NCBI GenBank assembly: GCA_965229565.1
Contig: OZ245888.1
Location: 1,054,001-1,118,000 of the forward strand
Length of the DNA: 64,000 nucleotides
Reading direction: 5' to 3'
Source: JANQNX01 sp040217095
GTDB taxonomy: Bacteria; Pseudomonadota; Gammaproteobacteria; Eutrophobiales; Eutrophobiaceae
Of the stretch, positions 17,301 to 25,224 are shown piece after piece. Position 1 is the stretch's first letter, and each line of letters begins with the position of its first letter. A program made the position numbers and the translations under genes. The notes beneath the pieces are model-generated. The model did not search any database, had not been told where the DNA came from, and was given only the letters and a program-made list of their open reading frames with translations.

Positions 17301-17492
17301 CTGGTCTTTAACCCGGGTGAAGGCACCGAGCTTTACCGTGGCCTTGGTGTCATCGTATTGTTTGGCCTGTTTTTCTCGACGCTGATTACCCTGACCTTTA
17401 TGCCAAGCCTGCTGTCACTGGTATTGCAGTTCCGCGCGCGTTTTGGTGGCCTGAAGCTGCATAAAGAAACAGAAGCCATCAAAGTAAAGTAA
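14301..17492 (+). CDS. RND-family efflux permease (AcrB-like, HAE type)
   Basis: A 1063-residue inner-membrane proton/substrate antiporter with the family's twelve-helix layout: one N-terminal helix, a large periplasmic loop, a helix cluster near 340-540, a second loop, and a final cluster. In the TM4 relay motif (GMTLDNSIVVLENI) the first of the two aspartates seen in AcrB is kept while the second position is Asn. Both halves show the pseudo-repeat. The absence of an obvious metal-binding Met pair and the periplasmic loop pattern suggest an organic-compound exporter, but the substrate cannot be read from sequence. It forms an operon with the adaptor. Confidence 0.92.
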   Translation: MFKFAITRPIIVTVAILIVCLFGILSFFRVPVQMIPDTDPRIISIRTIWPGATPQDIEKEILIEQEEYLRRVSGLERMVSTASTGSAEIELEFPFSVDINDALLRVNNAITQVPGYPENVDEPRLTASSFSSNSFMYYSVYPSPGNPKNLNMVGMRDFLEDNVITYLERVPGVDSVRLRGGEDTQIRIYVDPVKLAERNISLIDVRNAIRARNRDVSGGDLDSGKRRYILRTMGRFRDLEEMENMVIARQGDAFVRLKDLGYVEKDIAEIRSVVYTDGERVVNLAVKRQIGSNVIEIKNAMADVVANLNEGYLKNNGMQMKLISEDVRYVEQSVKVVSQSLLIGSLLATLILFLFLRSTSATLVGAIGIPICTVTAFLGLLITGRTMNVISMAGVAFAIGMTLDNSIVVLENIYKHMALGKSRMQAAYEGVKEVWTAVLASTLTTVFVFLPIVFIEEEAGQLYSDVAVAISAAILMSMIVAITVIPVACSRFLSPNTSPPKRFGIYKLGQLFGSAVMKFLNWLLQGVVRRVVLIVSVLVVTGLIIEFLTPKAEYLPEGEEKKIFARVFPPPGYNIDQMDQIAQRLNEKFVPRLNQDVDAYDIESDEIPPLDYMVTFASSGATMSVIEVTSRYHLDRLTELTQEFIQEFPGVITFVSRGSIFSSNSGGTRSINLDISGSDLEELYATGLQAFLRAKEIFDNPRVRPEPPSLTLGQPMIEIRPDWERASELGINADELGYTIWAYSDGAFVDEYFEGDNKIDMFLYSTQGVISSPSDIDHLMLYSPEGGMVPLSAVATAEDAVNTEQVRRVNSRRTITLSIIPPEDVALEEGVEVVKRDLIAHMRDNGMLGDSINIDISGASDRLDATRDAMQANFITAIIIAYLLMVAIFSHWGYPLLIMTSVPIGISGGIVGLWLVNFFGGKLEWFGFQNINQPFDMITMLGFLVLIGTVVNNPILLVERAMHNIREQAMELTEAVKEATESRLRPIMMSMITTIAGLSPLVFNPGEGTELYRGLGVIVLFGLFFSTLITLTFMPSLLSLVLQFRARFGGLKLHKETEAIKVK

Positions 17493-17499
17493 GTCTGCC

Positions 17500-18666
17500 A
17501 TGCTCGACTTCAAAGAGGCAGTGCCATTGTCACTGTATGTACACCTGCCGTGGTGTTTAAAGAAATGTCCCTACTGTGACTTTAATTCCCATGAAAGAAA
17601 TGTCGATGTCGATATGCAGCTGGACTATGTTGATGCGCTGGTTCGCGATCTTGAATTCGATCTGCCGCGTATCTGGGGCCGCCAGATCGTCAGCGTCTTT
17701 ATCGGTGGTGGTACGCCCAGCCTGTTCTCGGTCGAGGCCATAGACCGTTTGCTTGCAGCACTGCGTGCAAGATTAAACCTGCACCCTGGTATCGAGGTCA
17801 GCATGGAAGCCAACCCGGGGACCGCCGAGGCGGAAAAATTCAAGGGCTACCGTGACGCCGGTATTAATCGACTATCACTGGGTATACAAAGCCTCAATGA
17901 TGATCACCTTAAAGCGCTTGGTCGTATTCATGACAGTCACGAGGCACTGGCAGCGGTAGAGATGGCGAGGGCTGCCGGGTTTGATAACCTGAACCTGGAC
18001 ATCATGTTTGGCCTGCCGGGACAGGATACCGGCCAGGCACTGTCAGACTTGCAACAGGCGATAGAATTGAAGCCTGCGCATATCTCCTGGTACCAGTTGA
18101 CGCTGGAGCCCAATACCGTGTTCCATGCCAGGCCGCCTGCGTTACCCGATGACGATCTCACGTGGGAGATGCAAGAGGCCGGGCAGGCACTGCTCGCAGA
18201 GAACGGCTATATACAGTATGAAATCTCTGCCTACGCGCAAAATACGAAACGCTGCGAACACAATCTCAACTACTGGGAATTCGGTGACTACCTGGGTATC
18301 GGTGCCGGTGCCCATGGCAAGTTAACCAACGTGGCAGAGGGCAGGATAGAGCGCTTCAGTCGCCATCGCCTGCCTGCGCGTTACCTGGAACTCGCGGGAA
18401 GCGAACAGGCCGTGACCACTAACCGCGTACTAACGCGTGCCGAGTTGCCGCTGGAATTCATGCTGAACGCGATGCGGCTGGTAGAAGGTGTACCGACACA
18501 ACTGTTCCTGCAGCGAACCGGTATGCCGTTGACTGTCATCGACAGGGAACTTGATGCCGCGGAAAAACAGGGCTTATTACATTGGAATGTGCAACAGTTG
18601 GCACCCACGGACAAGGGCCAGCGTTACCTTAACAACCTGTTGTCCCTGTTCATGGAAGGTGAATAA
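17500..18666 (+). CDS. hemW: Radical SAM haem chaperone HemW
   Basis: A 388-residue radical SAM protein once annotated as oxygen-independent coproporphyrinogen oxidase; HemW proteins bind haem and deliver it to respiratory enzymes. The [4Fe-4S] motif is CLKKCPYC (CxxxCxxC) near residues 19-26, with CDF in place as in HemW rather than HemN. The SAM-binding segments FIGGGTPSLF and LSLGIQSLND are intact, as are NLDIMFGLPGQ and GIGAGAHGK. It begins 7 nt after the RND pump gene, so it may be expressed with it, although it is functionally unrelated. Confidence 0.94.
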   Translation: MLDFKEAVPLSLYVHLPWCLKKCPYCDFNSHERNVDVDMQLDYVDALVRDLEFDLPRIWGRQIVSVFIGGGTPSLFSVEAIDRLLAALRARLNLHPGIEVSMEANPGTAEAEKFKGYRDAGINRLSLGIQSLNDDHLKALGRIHDSHEALAAVEMARAAGFDNLNLDIMFGLPGQDTGQALSDLQQAIELKPAHISWYQLTLEPNTVFHARPPALPDDDLTWEMQEAGQALLAENGYIQYEISAYAQNTKRCEHNLNYWEFGDYLGIGAGAHGKLTNVAEGRIERFSRHRLPARYLELAGSEQAVTTNRVLTRAELPLEFMLNAMRLVEGVPTQLFLQRTGMPLTVIDRELDAAEKQGLLHWNVQQLAPTDKGQRYLNNLLSLFMEGE

Positions 18667-18704
18667 ACACATTGAAGACGGTTTCCTGTTAGTCTTGTGC
18701 GAAT

Positions 18705-18959
18705 ATGAGCAAGTGGACCGTCTATATCCTGCGCTGTGCCGACAACAGCCTTTATACCGGGATAACCACGGACGTTGAACGACGTTTGCAGGAACACAAT
18801 GCCGGCAAGAAAAACGGCGCCAGCTACACGCGCGGTCGCCGCCCCGTAGCACTCGTATACCAGGAACAGGCAATAGACCGTGCCACGGCCACGCGTCGTG
18901 AAATTGAAATCAAGCAGCTGGACCGCTTGCAAAAAGAACAACTAATCGGAAGTCAATGA
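18705..18959 (+). CDS. GIY-YIG nuclease-fold protein (YhbQ-like)
   Basis: An 84-residue protein made only of a GIY-YIG domain: VYILRCADNSLYTGITTD holds the paired tyrosine/glycine motifs (YIL and YTG), with the conserved Arg in DVERRLQEHN and a later Glu in TRREIEIK. Proteins of this stand-alone class (YhbQ/YazA type) are predicted nucleases with poorly defined cellular roles. Its last four bases overlap the start of the ABC transporter gene (ATGA), so the two are translationally coupled. Confidence 0.88.
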   Translation: MSKWTVYILRCADNSLYTGITTDVERRLQEHNAGKKNGASYTRGRRPVALVYQEQAIDRATATRREIEIKQLDRLQKEQLIGSQ

Positions 18960-20767
18960 GCAAGAAAGACAAGTATATTGATAGGCCCAAGGCAAAGAGC
19001 CTGAAGCCGCTACGTATGGCGTTGCCATTCATGCGTCCCTATTTTGGCAGGCTGATGCTGGCGTTCCTGTTCCTGACACTGGCATCGATTACCATGCTCG
19101 GCATGCCGGTCGCGCTACGTTACGTGATTGACTATGGCTTTTCTGCCAGCAACGTGGAATCGATCAACACTTACTTTTTTGCGCTGTTTGCCCTGGCAGT
19201 GTTGTTCGCCCTGTTTGGCTCGCTGCGTTATTACCTGGTGATGTGGATCGGTGAAAGGGTGGTGGCGGATATCCGTTCCGCGGTTTACCGGCATGTCATC
19301 AAGATGAGTCCTACCTTCTTCGAGGTCACGCGTACGGGTGAAGTCCTGTCACGTTTAACCACGGACACGACCCTGGTGCAGACGGTGTTTGGTGCCAGCC
19401 TCTCCATCGCCTTACGCAGCATGTTCAGTATTATTGGTTGTTTAATCATGTTGTTTGTGACCAGTGCCAAGTTAACGATAATGATCCTGTTACTGGTACC
19501 GCTGGTGGTAGTACCGATCCTTTTATACAGTTACAAGATAAGGCGCCTGTCACGCGACAACCAGGATCGCATCGCCGATTCCAGCAGCATTGCCGATGAA
19601 TCATTAAATGCAATACAGGTCCTGCAGGCATACACGCTGGAAAAATTCCTGGGCCAGCGTTTTAGTGATTCCGTTGAGGATTCCTTCGAAGCCGCACGCA
19701 AACGACTGCGTGTCAGTTCATTATTATCCGGCACCATCGTGCTCACTGCCTTCGGGGCCATGGTGGTTGTACTCTGGTTCGGTGCCCATGCCGTGATCGA
19801 GGGCAGCATGACACCGGGCACGCTTGGGCAGTTTGTCCTGTATGCAACCTTTCTTGCCGGTAGTACCACGTCACTGGGCGAGGTCTGGAATAATGTCATG
19901 CGTGCCGCTGGCGCGATGGAACGCCTGATGGAGTTATTGCACGCCGAGCCTGATATTCGTGCCCCCGTGAAACCGGTACCGTTGCCGGTAGACGGTGATG
20001 GCGCTATTGCATTCGAGCACGTTGATTTTCACTACCCGTCACGGCCAGGCTTAAAGTCGTTACATGATTTCAGTTTGCAGGTCAGCCCCGGTGAAACCGT
20101 GGCCCTGGTTGGCCCGTCCGGTGCCGGCAAGTCTACCGTGTTCCAGTTGCTATTACGTTTTTACGATCCGCAACAGGGACAGGTGTTACTGGACGGCGTG
20201 GATATCAAGCAGGCCGACCCGGCCGCCGTGCGTGAGCGCATCGGTATCGTGCCACAGCACACGGTGTTGTTCTCGAACACAGCACTGGAGAATATTCGCT
20301 TTGGTCGACCGGATGCCAGTGATGAAGAAGTTAAACAGGCAGCCATAGCAGCTATTGCCGATGAGTTTATCGAGAAACAACCCGATGGTTACGCTACGTC
20401 TCTGGGTGAAAAAGGCATGCGCCTGTCCGGAGGGCAACAGCAGCGTATTGCGATTGCCCGCGCGATTTTGAAAAACCCGCCCATCATGTTACTGGATGAA
20501 GCAACCAGCGCGCTCGATTCCGAAAGTGAAAAACTGGTGCAGGAGGCGCTGGAACACCTGATGCAGGGTCGTACCACCATGGTGATTGCGCACAGGTTGT
20601 CGACCGTGATCAAGGCCGACCGTATTGTCGTGATGGAAGATGGTCGCGTAATCGACAGCGGTCGTCATAATGAATTGATTGAACGTTGTGGTCTTTACCA
20701 GCGACTGGCGGCGATCCAGTTTGGCGAAAATGAGAAAGCAACTCAGCCGGAGATACTCGCTGTCTAA
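18956..20767 (+). CDS. ABC exporter, MsbA/LmrA-like half-transporter
   Basis: A 603-residue protein with an N-terminal six-helix type I exporter domain (about residues 20-320) and a C-terminal nucleotide-binding domain: Walker A GPSGAGKST, Q-loop IVPQHTVLFS, signature LSGGQQQRIAIARA, Walker B IMLLDEATSALD, and the switch His in IAHRLST. It should dimerise in the inner membrane. Lipid or multidrug export is typical of this branch. No lpxK or peptidase domain is adjacent, so neither MsbA nor a bacteriocin exporter can be claimed. The gene is coupled to the GIY-YIG gene. Confidence 0.92.
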   Translation: MSKKDKYIDRPKAKSLKPLRMALPFMRPYFGRLMLAFLFLTLASITMLGMPVALRYVIDYGFSASNVESINTYFFALFALAVLFALFGSLRYYLVMWIGERVVADIRSAVYRHVIKMSPTFFEVTRTGEVLSRLTTDTTLVQTVFGASLSIALRSMFSIIGCLIMLFVTSAKLTIMILLLVPLVVVPILLYSYKIRRLSRDNQDRIADSSSIADESLNAIQVLQAYTLEKFLGQRFSDSVEDSFEAARKRLRVSSLLSGTIVLTAFGAMVVVLWFGAHAVIEGSMTPGTLGQFVLYATFLAGSTTSLGEVWNNVMRAAGAMERLMELLHAEPDIRAPVKPVPLPVDGDGAIAFEHVDFHYPSRPGLKSLHDFSLQVSPGETVALVGPSGAGKSTVFQLLLRFYDPQQGQVLLDGVDIKQADPAAVRERIGIVPQHTVLFSNTALENIRFGRPDASDEEVKQAAIAAIADEFIEKQPDGYATSLGEKGMRLSGGQQQRIAIARAILKNPPIMLLDEATSALDSESEKLVQEALEHLMQGRTTMVIAHRLSTVIKADRIVVMEDGRVIDSGRHNELIERCGLYQRLAAIQFGENEKATQPEILAV

Positions 20768-20826
20768 AGGCCAAAAGCTATGCTGTCTGTCGGACGCTGG
20801 TGCAATTAATAATGAAACAAGCGGTC

Positions 20827-20909
20827 TTGTCATCTCGAAAGAACAAAGTGACTGAGAGATCCTGCACTAATACGTCGTAGAGATTTCTCGTTGGCACTCG
20901 AAATGACAA
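20827..20909. repeat. Interspersed GTCATTTCGA-type repeat, copy A
   Basis: The 83-bp element is bounded by TTGTCATCTCGA and the inverted TCGAAATGACAA (11 of 12 positions complementary). Inside are GAGAGATC and AGAGATTTCTCG segments that recur in the other copies at about 25.15, 37.4 and 53.5 kb. It lies between the 3' ends of the ABC exporter and the convergent cytochrome b gene, so a role in bidirectional termination or mRNA protection is possible. Confidence 0.7.
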
Positions 20910-20912
20910 TTG

Positions 20913-21698
20913 TTAACAACCGTCGTTAAATGACGCACTTTTCGTTTCCTGTACCTCATTCTGTTGCTCGACATCCTCGGGCGTGCCCTCGATCACCTTT
21001 TCACCGGTAATCATGGCGGAGACGATGCTGTTCTTTTCCTTTACTTCGGTAAACGTGACACCAACCAGGTGGATCACGACGAGGAAACAAATCACGAAGA
21101 AACCAAATTCGTGCAGGCTGATAAACGGCTCGCGGAAATCACGCATCTCCTGGTACAGCTCCGGTACAACGGCTGACTTGTCACCCGGCACCAATGCAGC
21201 GAGTCGTGCTGCATCGCCGCCTGTCACCCATTCGGCAAAGTAACTACCGAAAGGTGGCAGGTATAGATCGGTACCGGCAATAACCAGGCCGGTGATAGCC
21301 TGTGCCAGTAACACGATAAAAAACAGTGTTACGGCAAGGCGGCCCAGCGGGTTATGTCCGAGATAGGGCCTCGCATGACCCTGGCGCAAGGCATGGATAT
21401 ATTCCGTCAGGGATTGCAGGTAACCGGGACCAATGGCAAGTAGCTGCTTCCAGCGGGCATAATGATTACCGGTAAAAGCCCAGATGAATCGCCAAAACAG
21501 GTTCAGCACAAACACGTATCCCACGTATGCATGAACGGTTTTCAGCAGAACCTTGCCCTGGCCTTCGATACCAAAGGCGTCGGTATTCAGGATCAGGATA
21601 CCGAGAAAGATCATAATGAGGACGGTAATGGCATTCACCCAGTGAAATGTCCGTGTGCCAAGATCCCAGACTTTGTAACGTTGTAGCTTTGCGGTCAT
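20913..21698 (-). CDS. Membrane cytochrome b (cytochrome b561 / Ni-Fe hydrogenase b-type superfamily)
   Basis: A 261-residue four- to five-helix membrane protein of the cytochrome b_N/b561 superfamily. Candidate haem-ligand histidines lie in hydrophobic helices: TFHWVNA near residue 18, TVHAYVGY near 50, SLHEFGF and VIHLVGV in the C-terminal half. These proteins pass electrons between the quinone pool and a partner dehydrogenase or cytochrome c. No partner gene is adjacent, so the acceptor is unknown. The C-terminal ~40 residues are hydrophilic and acidic. It is divergent from a membrane-anchored LuxR-type gene that might control it. Confidence 0.85.
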   Translation of the reverse strand: MTAKLQRYKVWDLGTRTFHWVNAITVLIMIFLGILILNTDAFGIEGQGKVLLKTVHAYVGYVFVLNLFWRFIWAFTGNHYARWKQLLAIGPGYLQSLTEYIHALRQGHARPYLGHNPLGRLAVTLFFIVLLAQAITGLVIAGTDLYLPPFGSYFAEWVTGGDAARLAALVPGDKSAVVPELYQEMRDFREPFISLHEFGFFVICFLVVIHLVGVTFTEVKEKNSIVSAMITGEKVIEGTPEDVEQQNEVQETKSASFNDGC

Positions 21699-21799
21699 AA
21701 TTTTATGCCTTTATACCAACTCGTTTGAAACTGCCTGGTAGTATGTGGTGCAAACCGCGAATCAGCCATCCTGCATTTGTGAAAGGTTTATGGAACAGT

Positions 21800-22360
21800 A
21801 TGTTAGATATCAATAAACTCATATATCAGGGCCGGTTCCGGTTGTTGTTACTGTGTGCTTTCCTGCTGATTAGCATCTTTGCCGGCATCGATATCATCGC
21901 TGATATCCACGAAGGCACGGAGCGATACCACATCATCATCGAAGGTATTGTATTCCTGATCGCGATCAGCGCAGCCCTGGGAATGTCGTTGCATTTGTTG
22001 AAGGAAGCCAGGACCACCCGCGAACTCGTTACCCACATGCAGGGCGAGGTGGAACGTCATCGAAAGCAGGCCGAGGAATGGCAGAACGAAACCCGAAGCC
22101 TGTTGCGTGGCTTGAGTATTTCCATCAATAACCAGTTTGACCGCTGGCAGTTGACGCAAACTGAGAAAGAAGTCGCGCTATTCTTGCTGAAGGGGTTTAG
22201 TCACAAGGACGTCGCGCTGCTGCGCGATGTCAGCGAGGCCACGGCCCGGCAACAGGCTCGCGCCGTTTATCGTAAGGCGGGCGTTACCGGACGTAATGAA
22301 CTGGCAGCTTTTTTCCTGGAAGAGCTTGCTTTACCGGTTGACGAACATGCCGGGGAATGA
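21800..22360 (+). CDS. Membrane-anchored LuxR-type HTH protein
   Basis: A 186-residue protein with two N-terminal hydrophobic helices (about residues 8-28 and 48-68), a charged coiled-coil segment (about 75-115) and a C-terminal LuxR/CsgD-type helix-turn-helix: LTQTEKEVALFLLKGFSHKD, then a recognition helix around SEATARQQARAVYRKAG. No receiver domain is visible, so it probably senses something at the membrane. ATG 21800 was chosen; in-frame TTG 21725 and ATG 21743 would add a non-conserved tail. It is divergent from the cytochrome b gene, the best candidate target. Confidence 0.8.
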   Translation: MLDINKLIYQGRFRLLLLCAFLLISIFAGIDIIADIHEGTERYHIIIEGIVFLIAISAALGMSLHLLKEARTTRELVTHMQGEVERHRKQAEEWQNETRSLLRGLSISINNQFDRWQLTQTEKEVALFLLKGFSHKDVALLRDVSEATARQQARAVYRKAGVTGRNELAAFFLEELALPVDEHAGE

Positions 22361-22416
22361 AATCTTGATACCTATGTAGAGTATGAACCGCATTAAAGTG
22401 CAGGGGAGAAGATCGT

Positions 22417-22626
22417 ATGAGTGATCAACTAGACCAACTACTGGCAAAGAAACAGGAACTGGAAACGCGGCTGGAAAAGATTAAACAGGACATTGCCAGC
22501 GGCCTGAGTTCGGATTTCGAGGAGCAGGCGACAGAGCTGGAGAATCGTGATGTCTTGCTTGAGATTGCGCGCGTGACCGAGGAAGAGCTGGAATCGATTA
22601 AGGCCGTATTGAATGACATCCAGTAA
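22417..22626 (+). CDS. Short DksA/TraR-like coiled-coil protein lacking the zinc finger
   Basis: A 69-residue, highly charged helical protein. The pattern DFEEQATELENRDVLLEIAR followed by EEELESIKAVL closely resembles the coiled-coil arm of small DksA/TraR-family proteins, which normally continue into a Cys4 zinc finger. Here the frame stops right after the second helix (NDIQ), so the zinc finger is absent. GGGGAGA lies upstream at a usable distance. The end overlaps the next gene by 14 nt. DksA-like binding in the RNA polymerase secondary channel is speculative without the globular domain. Confidence 0.7.
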   Translation: MSDQLDQLLAKKQELETRLEKIKQDIASGLSSDFEEQATELENRDVLLEIARVTEEELESIKAVLNDIQ

Positions 22627-23194
22627 GCAACAAACCGGTATTGATTGCGATAGCCCGGTGACCATCATCGTCAAGCGTCGCCCTAAACCTGACCGGGTCC
22701 AGGAATTCGAGGACATCATGAAGGGCACCACGCATGACGCCATGCAGTTCGAGGGCCACCTTGGTGCCAACATCATCAAGCCGACCCGGGCGGGTGATTA
22801 CTACCGTATCGTGTTCAAGTTTGATTCCATGCGGCATTACCTGGCATGGGAAGGGTCTGACATCCGGCAGGAGTGGATGCAACGTTACGCCGAGGTTGAG
22901 CAAGGTGAGCAGGAAATCGAGGTACTCAGTGGCCTGGAAACCTGGTTTACCGTTTCCGGTGAAGAGACGCTGGTGCCACCGGCCCGGTACAAGATGTTCC
23001 TCGTTACGTGGTTGTCAATTTTCTGTCTTTCCCTGCTGATGACCTACGGCGTGCGACCGTTTTTGACCGAATTGCCAGTGGTATTGCAGACCGCGCTGAT
23101 GTCGCTGGTGCTGGTGGCGCTGATGACCTGGGTGGTCATGCCCAACCTGTCACGCCTGCTGAAACGCTGGCTATACTGCAATAAATCTAATTAA
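22613..23194 (+). CDS. Antibiotic-biosynthesis-monooxygenase (ABM) domain membrane protein
   Basis: A 193-residue protein. The first ~110 residues fit the ABM/dimeric alpha-beta barrel fold (VTIIVKRRPKPDRVQEFED, then FEGHLGANIIKP and DYYRIVFKF), and two hydrophobic helices follow at about 125-145 and 155-175. This ABM-plus-two-helix architecture is seen in many proteobacteria without an established substrate. Its start lies inside the DksA-like gene, so the two are translationally coupled. The fold call is good; an enzymatic role is unproven. Confidence 0.78.
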   Translation: MTSSKQQTGIDCDSPVTIIVKRRPKPDRVQEFEDIMKGTTHDAMQFEGHLGANIIKPTRAGDYYRIVFKFDSMRHYLAWEGSDIRQEWMQRYAEVEQGEQEIEVLSGLETWFTVSGEETLVPPARYKMFLVTWLSIFCLSLLMTYGVRPFLTELPVVLQTALMSLVLVALMTWVVMPNLSRLLKRWLYCNKSN

Positions 23195-23356
23195 CTCAAT
23201 ATATTAAGCTTATCACCGGCATTTCCCATGGCCGGCTTGCCGCCACCAGGCGCCAGCGAATACCGCATATATTCAAGTTTTCCCGGTACATACCGCTATC
23301 AATGGCATAGACCTTGCTGTCTTACTACTAATTCAAACACCCTTGGGAGGTGAAGA

Positions 23357-23644
23357 ATGGTACCCACAAATGTCATCCCTTTTCCGGGAGTGAAGTATTC
23401 CTCACATTGCGGCGCCTGCCCTGAATGCGGCAAGACCGACGGTTATTACAATGTAGGCAAGGAACACTGGTTTATTTGCCGGGATCACAAGACCAAGTGG
23501 CTGGGTGGCTACAATCTGTTTGATAACTGGATGGATCAAACGGTGGCACAAACAGAAACCATTAATGAACTGCTTTATGGGTACAAGGAAGTCCTGCCAC
23601 ATAGACAACAGGCCCCCGTGTCGCAGACGGCATCGGGAAGTTAA
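23357..23644 (+). CDS. Small cysteine-containing protein, putative zinc ribbon
   Basis: A 95-residue protein with an excellent GGGAGGTGA ribosome site. Cysteines and histidines are arranged as HCGACPECGKTDGY followed by HWFICRDHKTKW, which could bind one zinc as a ribbon. It resembles short zinc-finger proteins of unknown role; no enzyme motif is visible. It is a single-gene unit, closed by a strong terminator 17 nt downstream. A regulatory role is only a guess. Confidence 0.75.
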   Translation: MVPTNVIPFPGVKYSSHCGACPECGKTDGYYNVGKEHWFICRDHKTKWLGGYNLFDNWMDQTVAQTETINELLYGYKEVLPHRQQAPVSQTASGS

Positions 23645-23660
23645 CGAAACCCGGTTATAA

Positions 23661-23688
23661 AAAAGGCGGTGTTTAACACCGCCTTTTT
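23661..23688 (+). terminator. Rho-independent terminator
   Basis: A-run, then GGCGGTG-TTTAA-CACCGCC, then a five-T run. It lies just after the zinc-ribbon gene stop. Confidence 0.88.
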
Positions 23689-23909
23689 CTTATCCGTTGT
23701 AGTAGACCCGGTAGATAGCGCCCTGGTAATCATCGGATACAGGATTGAACCATCCGGTAATTGCAATACGTCAACATGCAATGCAACTTGACAGCATTTG
23801 GCACAGACGTGTTTCACGAAATCAGTTGTTTCACAGGGCCAGATCGACTTGAAATAGTCCTTCAGTTTAGTAGGGTTATTGGCACATTCATTACTACACG
23901 GAGCTTGTT

Positions 23910-24197
23910 TTGAGTTATTTGAAAACATTAGCTTTTGTATTGATTACAACCTTGAGTATGCCGCTTTACGCGGTTGACGATGCTGTCAACATTAATAGTG
24001 CCGACGCACGCGAAATTGAGAAAGAGTTAACCGGTGTGACGGAGACTATTGCCAAGCGTATCGTCGAATACCGCGAAGCCAATGGTCCTTATATGACCAA
24101 GGAAGACCTGTTAAAGATTGAAGGTGTCGAATATGACATTATCAACATAAACAGGAACAGTATTAATGTAGAAGTCTATGGTGAAGATGACGCATAA
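23910..24197 (+). CDS. Secreted helix-hairpin-helix (ComEA-like) protein
   Basis: A 95-residue protein with a signal peptide (about residues 1-22, ending near LYAVDD) and a ComEA-type helix-hairpin-helix domain: VNINSADAREIEKELTGV, then IVEYREANGPYMTKEDLLKI and EGVEYDIININ. Such periplasmic HhH proteins bind DNA non-specifically and can serve DNA uptake or act as stand-alone DNA-binding proteins. The start is TTG 23910: GGAG sits at ideal spacing and this start gives the complete signal peptide. A terminator follows. No other competence gene is nearby. Confidence 0.82.
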   Translation: MSYLKTLAFVLITTLSMPLYAVDDAVNINSADAREIEKELTGVTETIAKRIVEYREANGPYMTKEDLLKIEGVEYDIININRNSINVEVYGEDDA

Positions 24198-24216
24198 GAC
24201 TGATTAATACCATACC

Positions 24217-24248
24217 GAAAAGGGTCATGCTTGCATGGCCCTTTTTTG
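24217..24248 (+). terminator. Rho-independent terminator
   Basis: AAGGGTCATGC-TT-GCATGGCCCTT with one bulge pair, followed by a six-T run, about 20 bases after the HhH gene. Confidence 0.8.
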
Positions 24249-24373
24249 TTGTTCGACAATAATCTGGAAGGCCAGGGCGATTAAAGCTGGCCATATTTTA
24301 TCAGCCTGTTTAACCTGTCAGGGTATTGAAGGTTTCAATCCTGGCGGCCAGGAGCAATAAGCAAGAGTATTCA

Positions 24374-24880
24374 ATGACCAGTTCGAAAAACCTGCCAATC
24401 ATTATCGATGTCGAGGCCTCCGGCTTCGGCCCCTTCAGTTACCCGATAGAGATCGGCGTGGCCATGAATGACGGTGAGAAATACTGCACGCTCATACTCC
24501 CGTCGCCAAAATGGACTCATTGGGACGAGGAAGCAGAACAAATACATCATATATCCCGCGATACGCTGTACATATATGGTAAGCCCATGAAACAGGTAGC
24601 CATGGAGTTGAACCTGTTACTGCAGGGTAAAACCGTTTTCACGGATGGCTGGGTGGTTGATAAACCCTGGATACTGAAATTATTCGATGACTGTGGCCTG
24701 ATCCCCGAGTTCTATACCAGTTCACTGGAATTGATCCTGACCGAAGATCAAATGGCTAAGTGGCATGATACCAAGGACGCTATTCTCGATGAGTTAAAAC
24801 TGCAACGACACCGGGCCAGTTACGACGCGTATGTCATCCAGCAGACATGGATGAGAACGCGTACCCGCAAGGCGAGCTAA
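24374..24880 (+). CDS. DEDD-type 3'-5' exonuclease-like protein
   Basis: A 168-residue protein with an RNase T/DNA polymerase III epsilon-like fold. Motif I is IIDVEASGFG (acidic D and E), followed by YPIEIGVA. HHIS comes later, TDGWVVDKPWI provides a motif II-type Asp, and HRASYDAYV supplies a motif III His/Asp pair. The acidic set is complete enough to suggest an active nuclease, but the substrate is unknown. ATG 24374 is preferred over an upstream in-frame TTG. The gene is convergent with, and directly abuts, the small minus-strand gene that ends at 24881. Confidence 0.78.
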   Translation: MTSSKNLPIIIDVEASGFGPFSYPIEIGVAMNDGEKYCTLILPSPKWTHWDEEAEQIHHISRDTLYIYGKPMKQVAMELNLLLQGKTVFTDGWVVDKPWILKLFDDCGLIPEFYTSSLELILTEDQMAKWHDTKDAILDELKLQRHRASYDAYVIQQTWMRTRTRKAS

Positions 24881-25108
24881 TTATACTTGCGACATCAATT
24901 TCTTGACGCGTGCGGCTTCTGAATCGCTGAGTGAACGCCGTACCTTGTCGGTAATATAACCGGCACGAAATTTTTTCTGTTTTAATTCCCTGAGTATTTC
25001 AACGATCTTGTTATCCGACTCGTTCTTTTCCAGTGCTAACAGCAGCACCTCGATGAGTGTCTCGGACCACAGTGTCTTGTGTACGGTTTTTGTCGTGTCG
25101 TCAGTCAT
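24881..25108 (-). CDS. Small hypothetical protein, helical
   Basis: A 75-residue protein that I do not recognise. It is rich in charged residues and Leu, and predicted largely helical (LWSETLIEVLLLALEKNESD, then VRRSLSDSEAARVKKLMSQ). It has no cysteine, signal peptide or membrane segment. It is a single gene, convergent with the exonuclease gene, and its upstream side holds interspersed repeat copy B. Confidence 0.6.
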   Translation of the reverse strand: MTDDTTKTVHKTLWSETLIEVLLLALEKNESDNKIVEILRELKQKKFRAGYITDKVRRSLSDSEAARVKKLMSQV

Positions 25109-25146
25109 GGTAATGTCTCTGATTCACTATATTAATAAGAGGCACA

Positions 25147-25224
25147 TTGTCATTTCGAACGTCAGCGAGAAATCTACCGGGACACAACAAGATTTCTCAG
25201 TCACATCTTTTCTTCGAAATGACA
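25147..25224. repeat. Interspersed GTCATTTCGA-type repeat, copy B
   Basis: A 78-bp element with perfect inverted ends: TGTCATTTCGA and TCGAAATGACA. The inside holds GAGAAATCT and AGATTTCTC, an internal inverted pair. It is the cleanest of the four copies and lies in the 269-bp spacer before the hemerythrin gene. Confidence 0.75.

Noticed and set aside
23641..23928. 95-codon minus-strand frame with several cysteines (CAKCC)
   Set aside because: It spans a strong terminator, overlaps the well-supported HhH gene start on the other strand and lacks a ribosome site.
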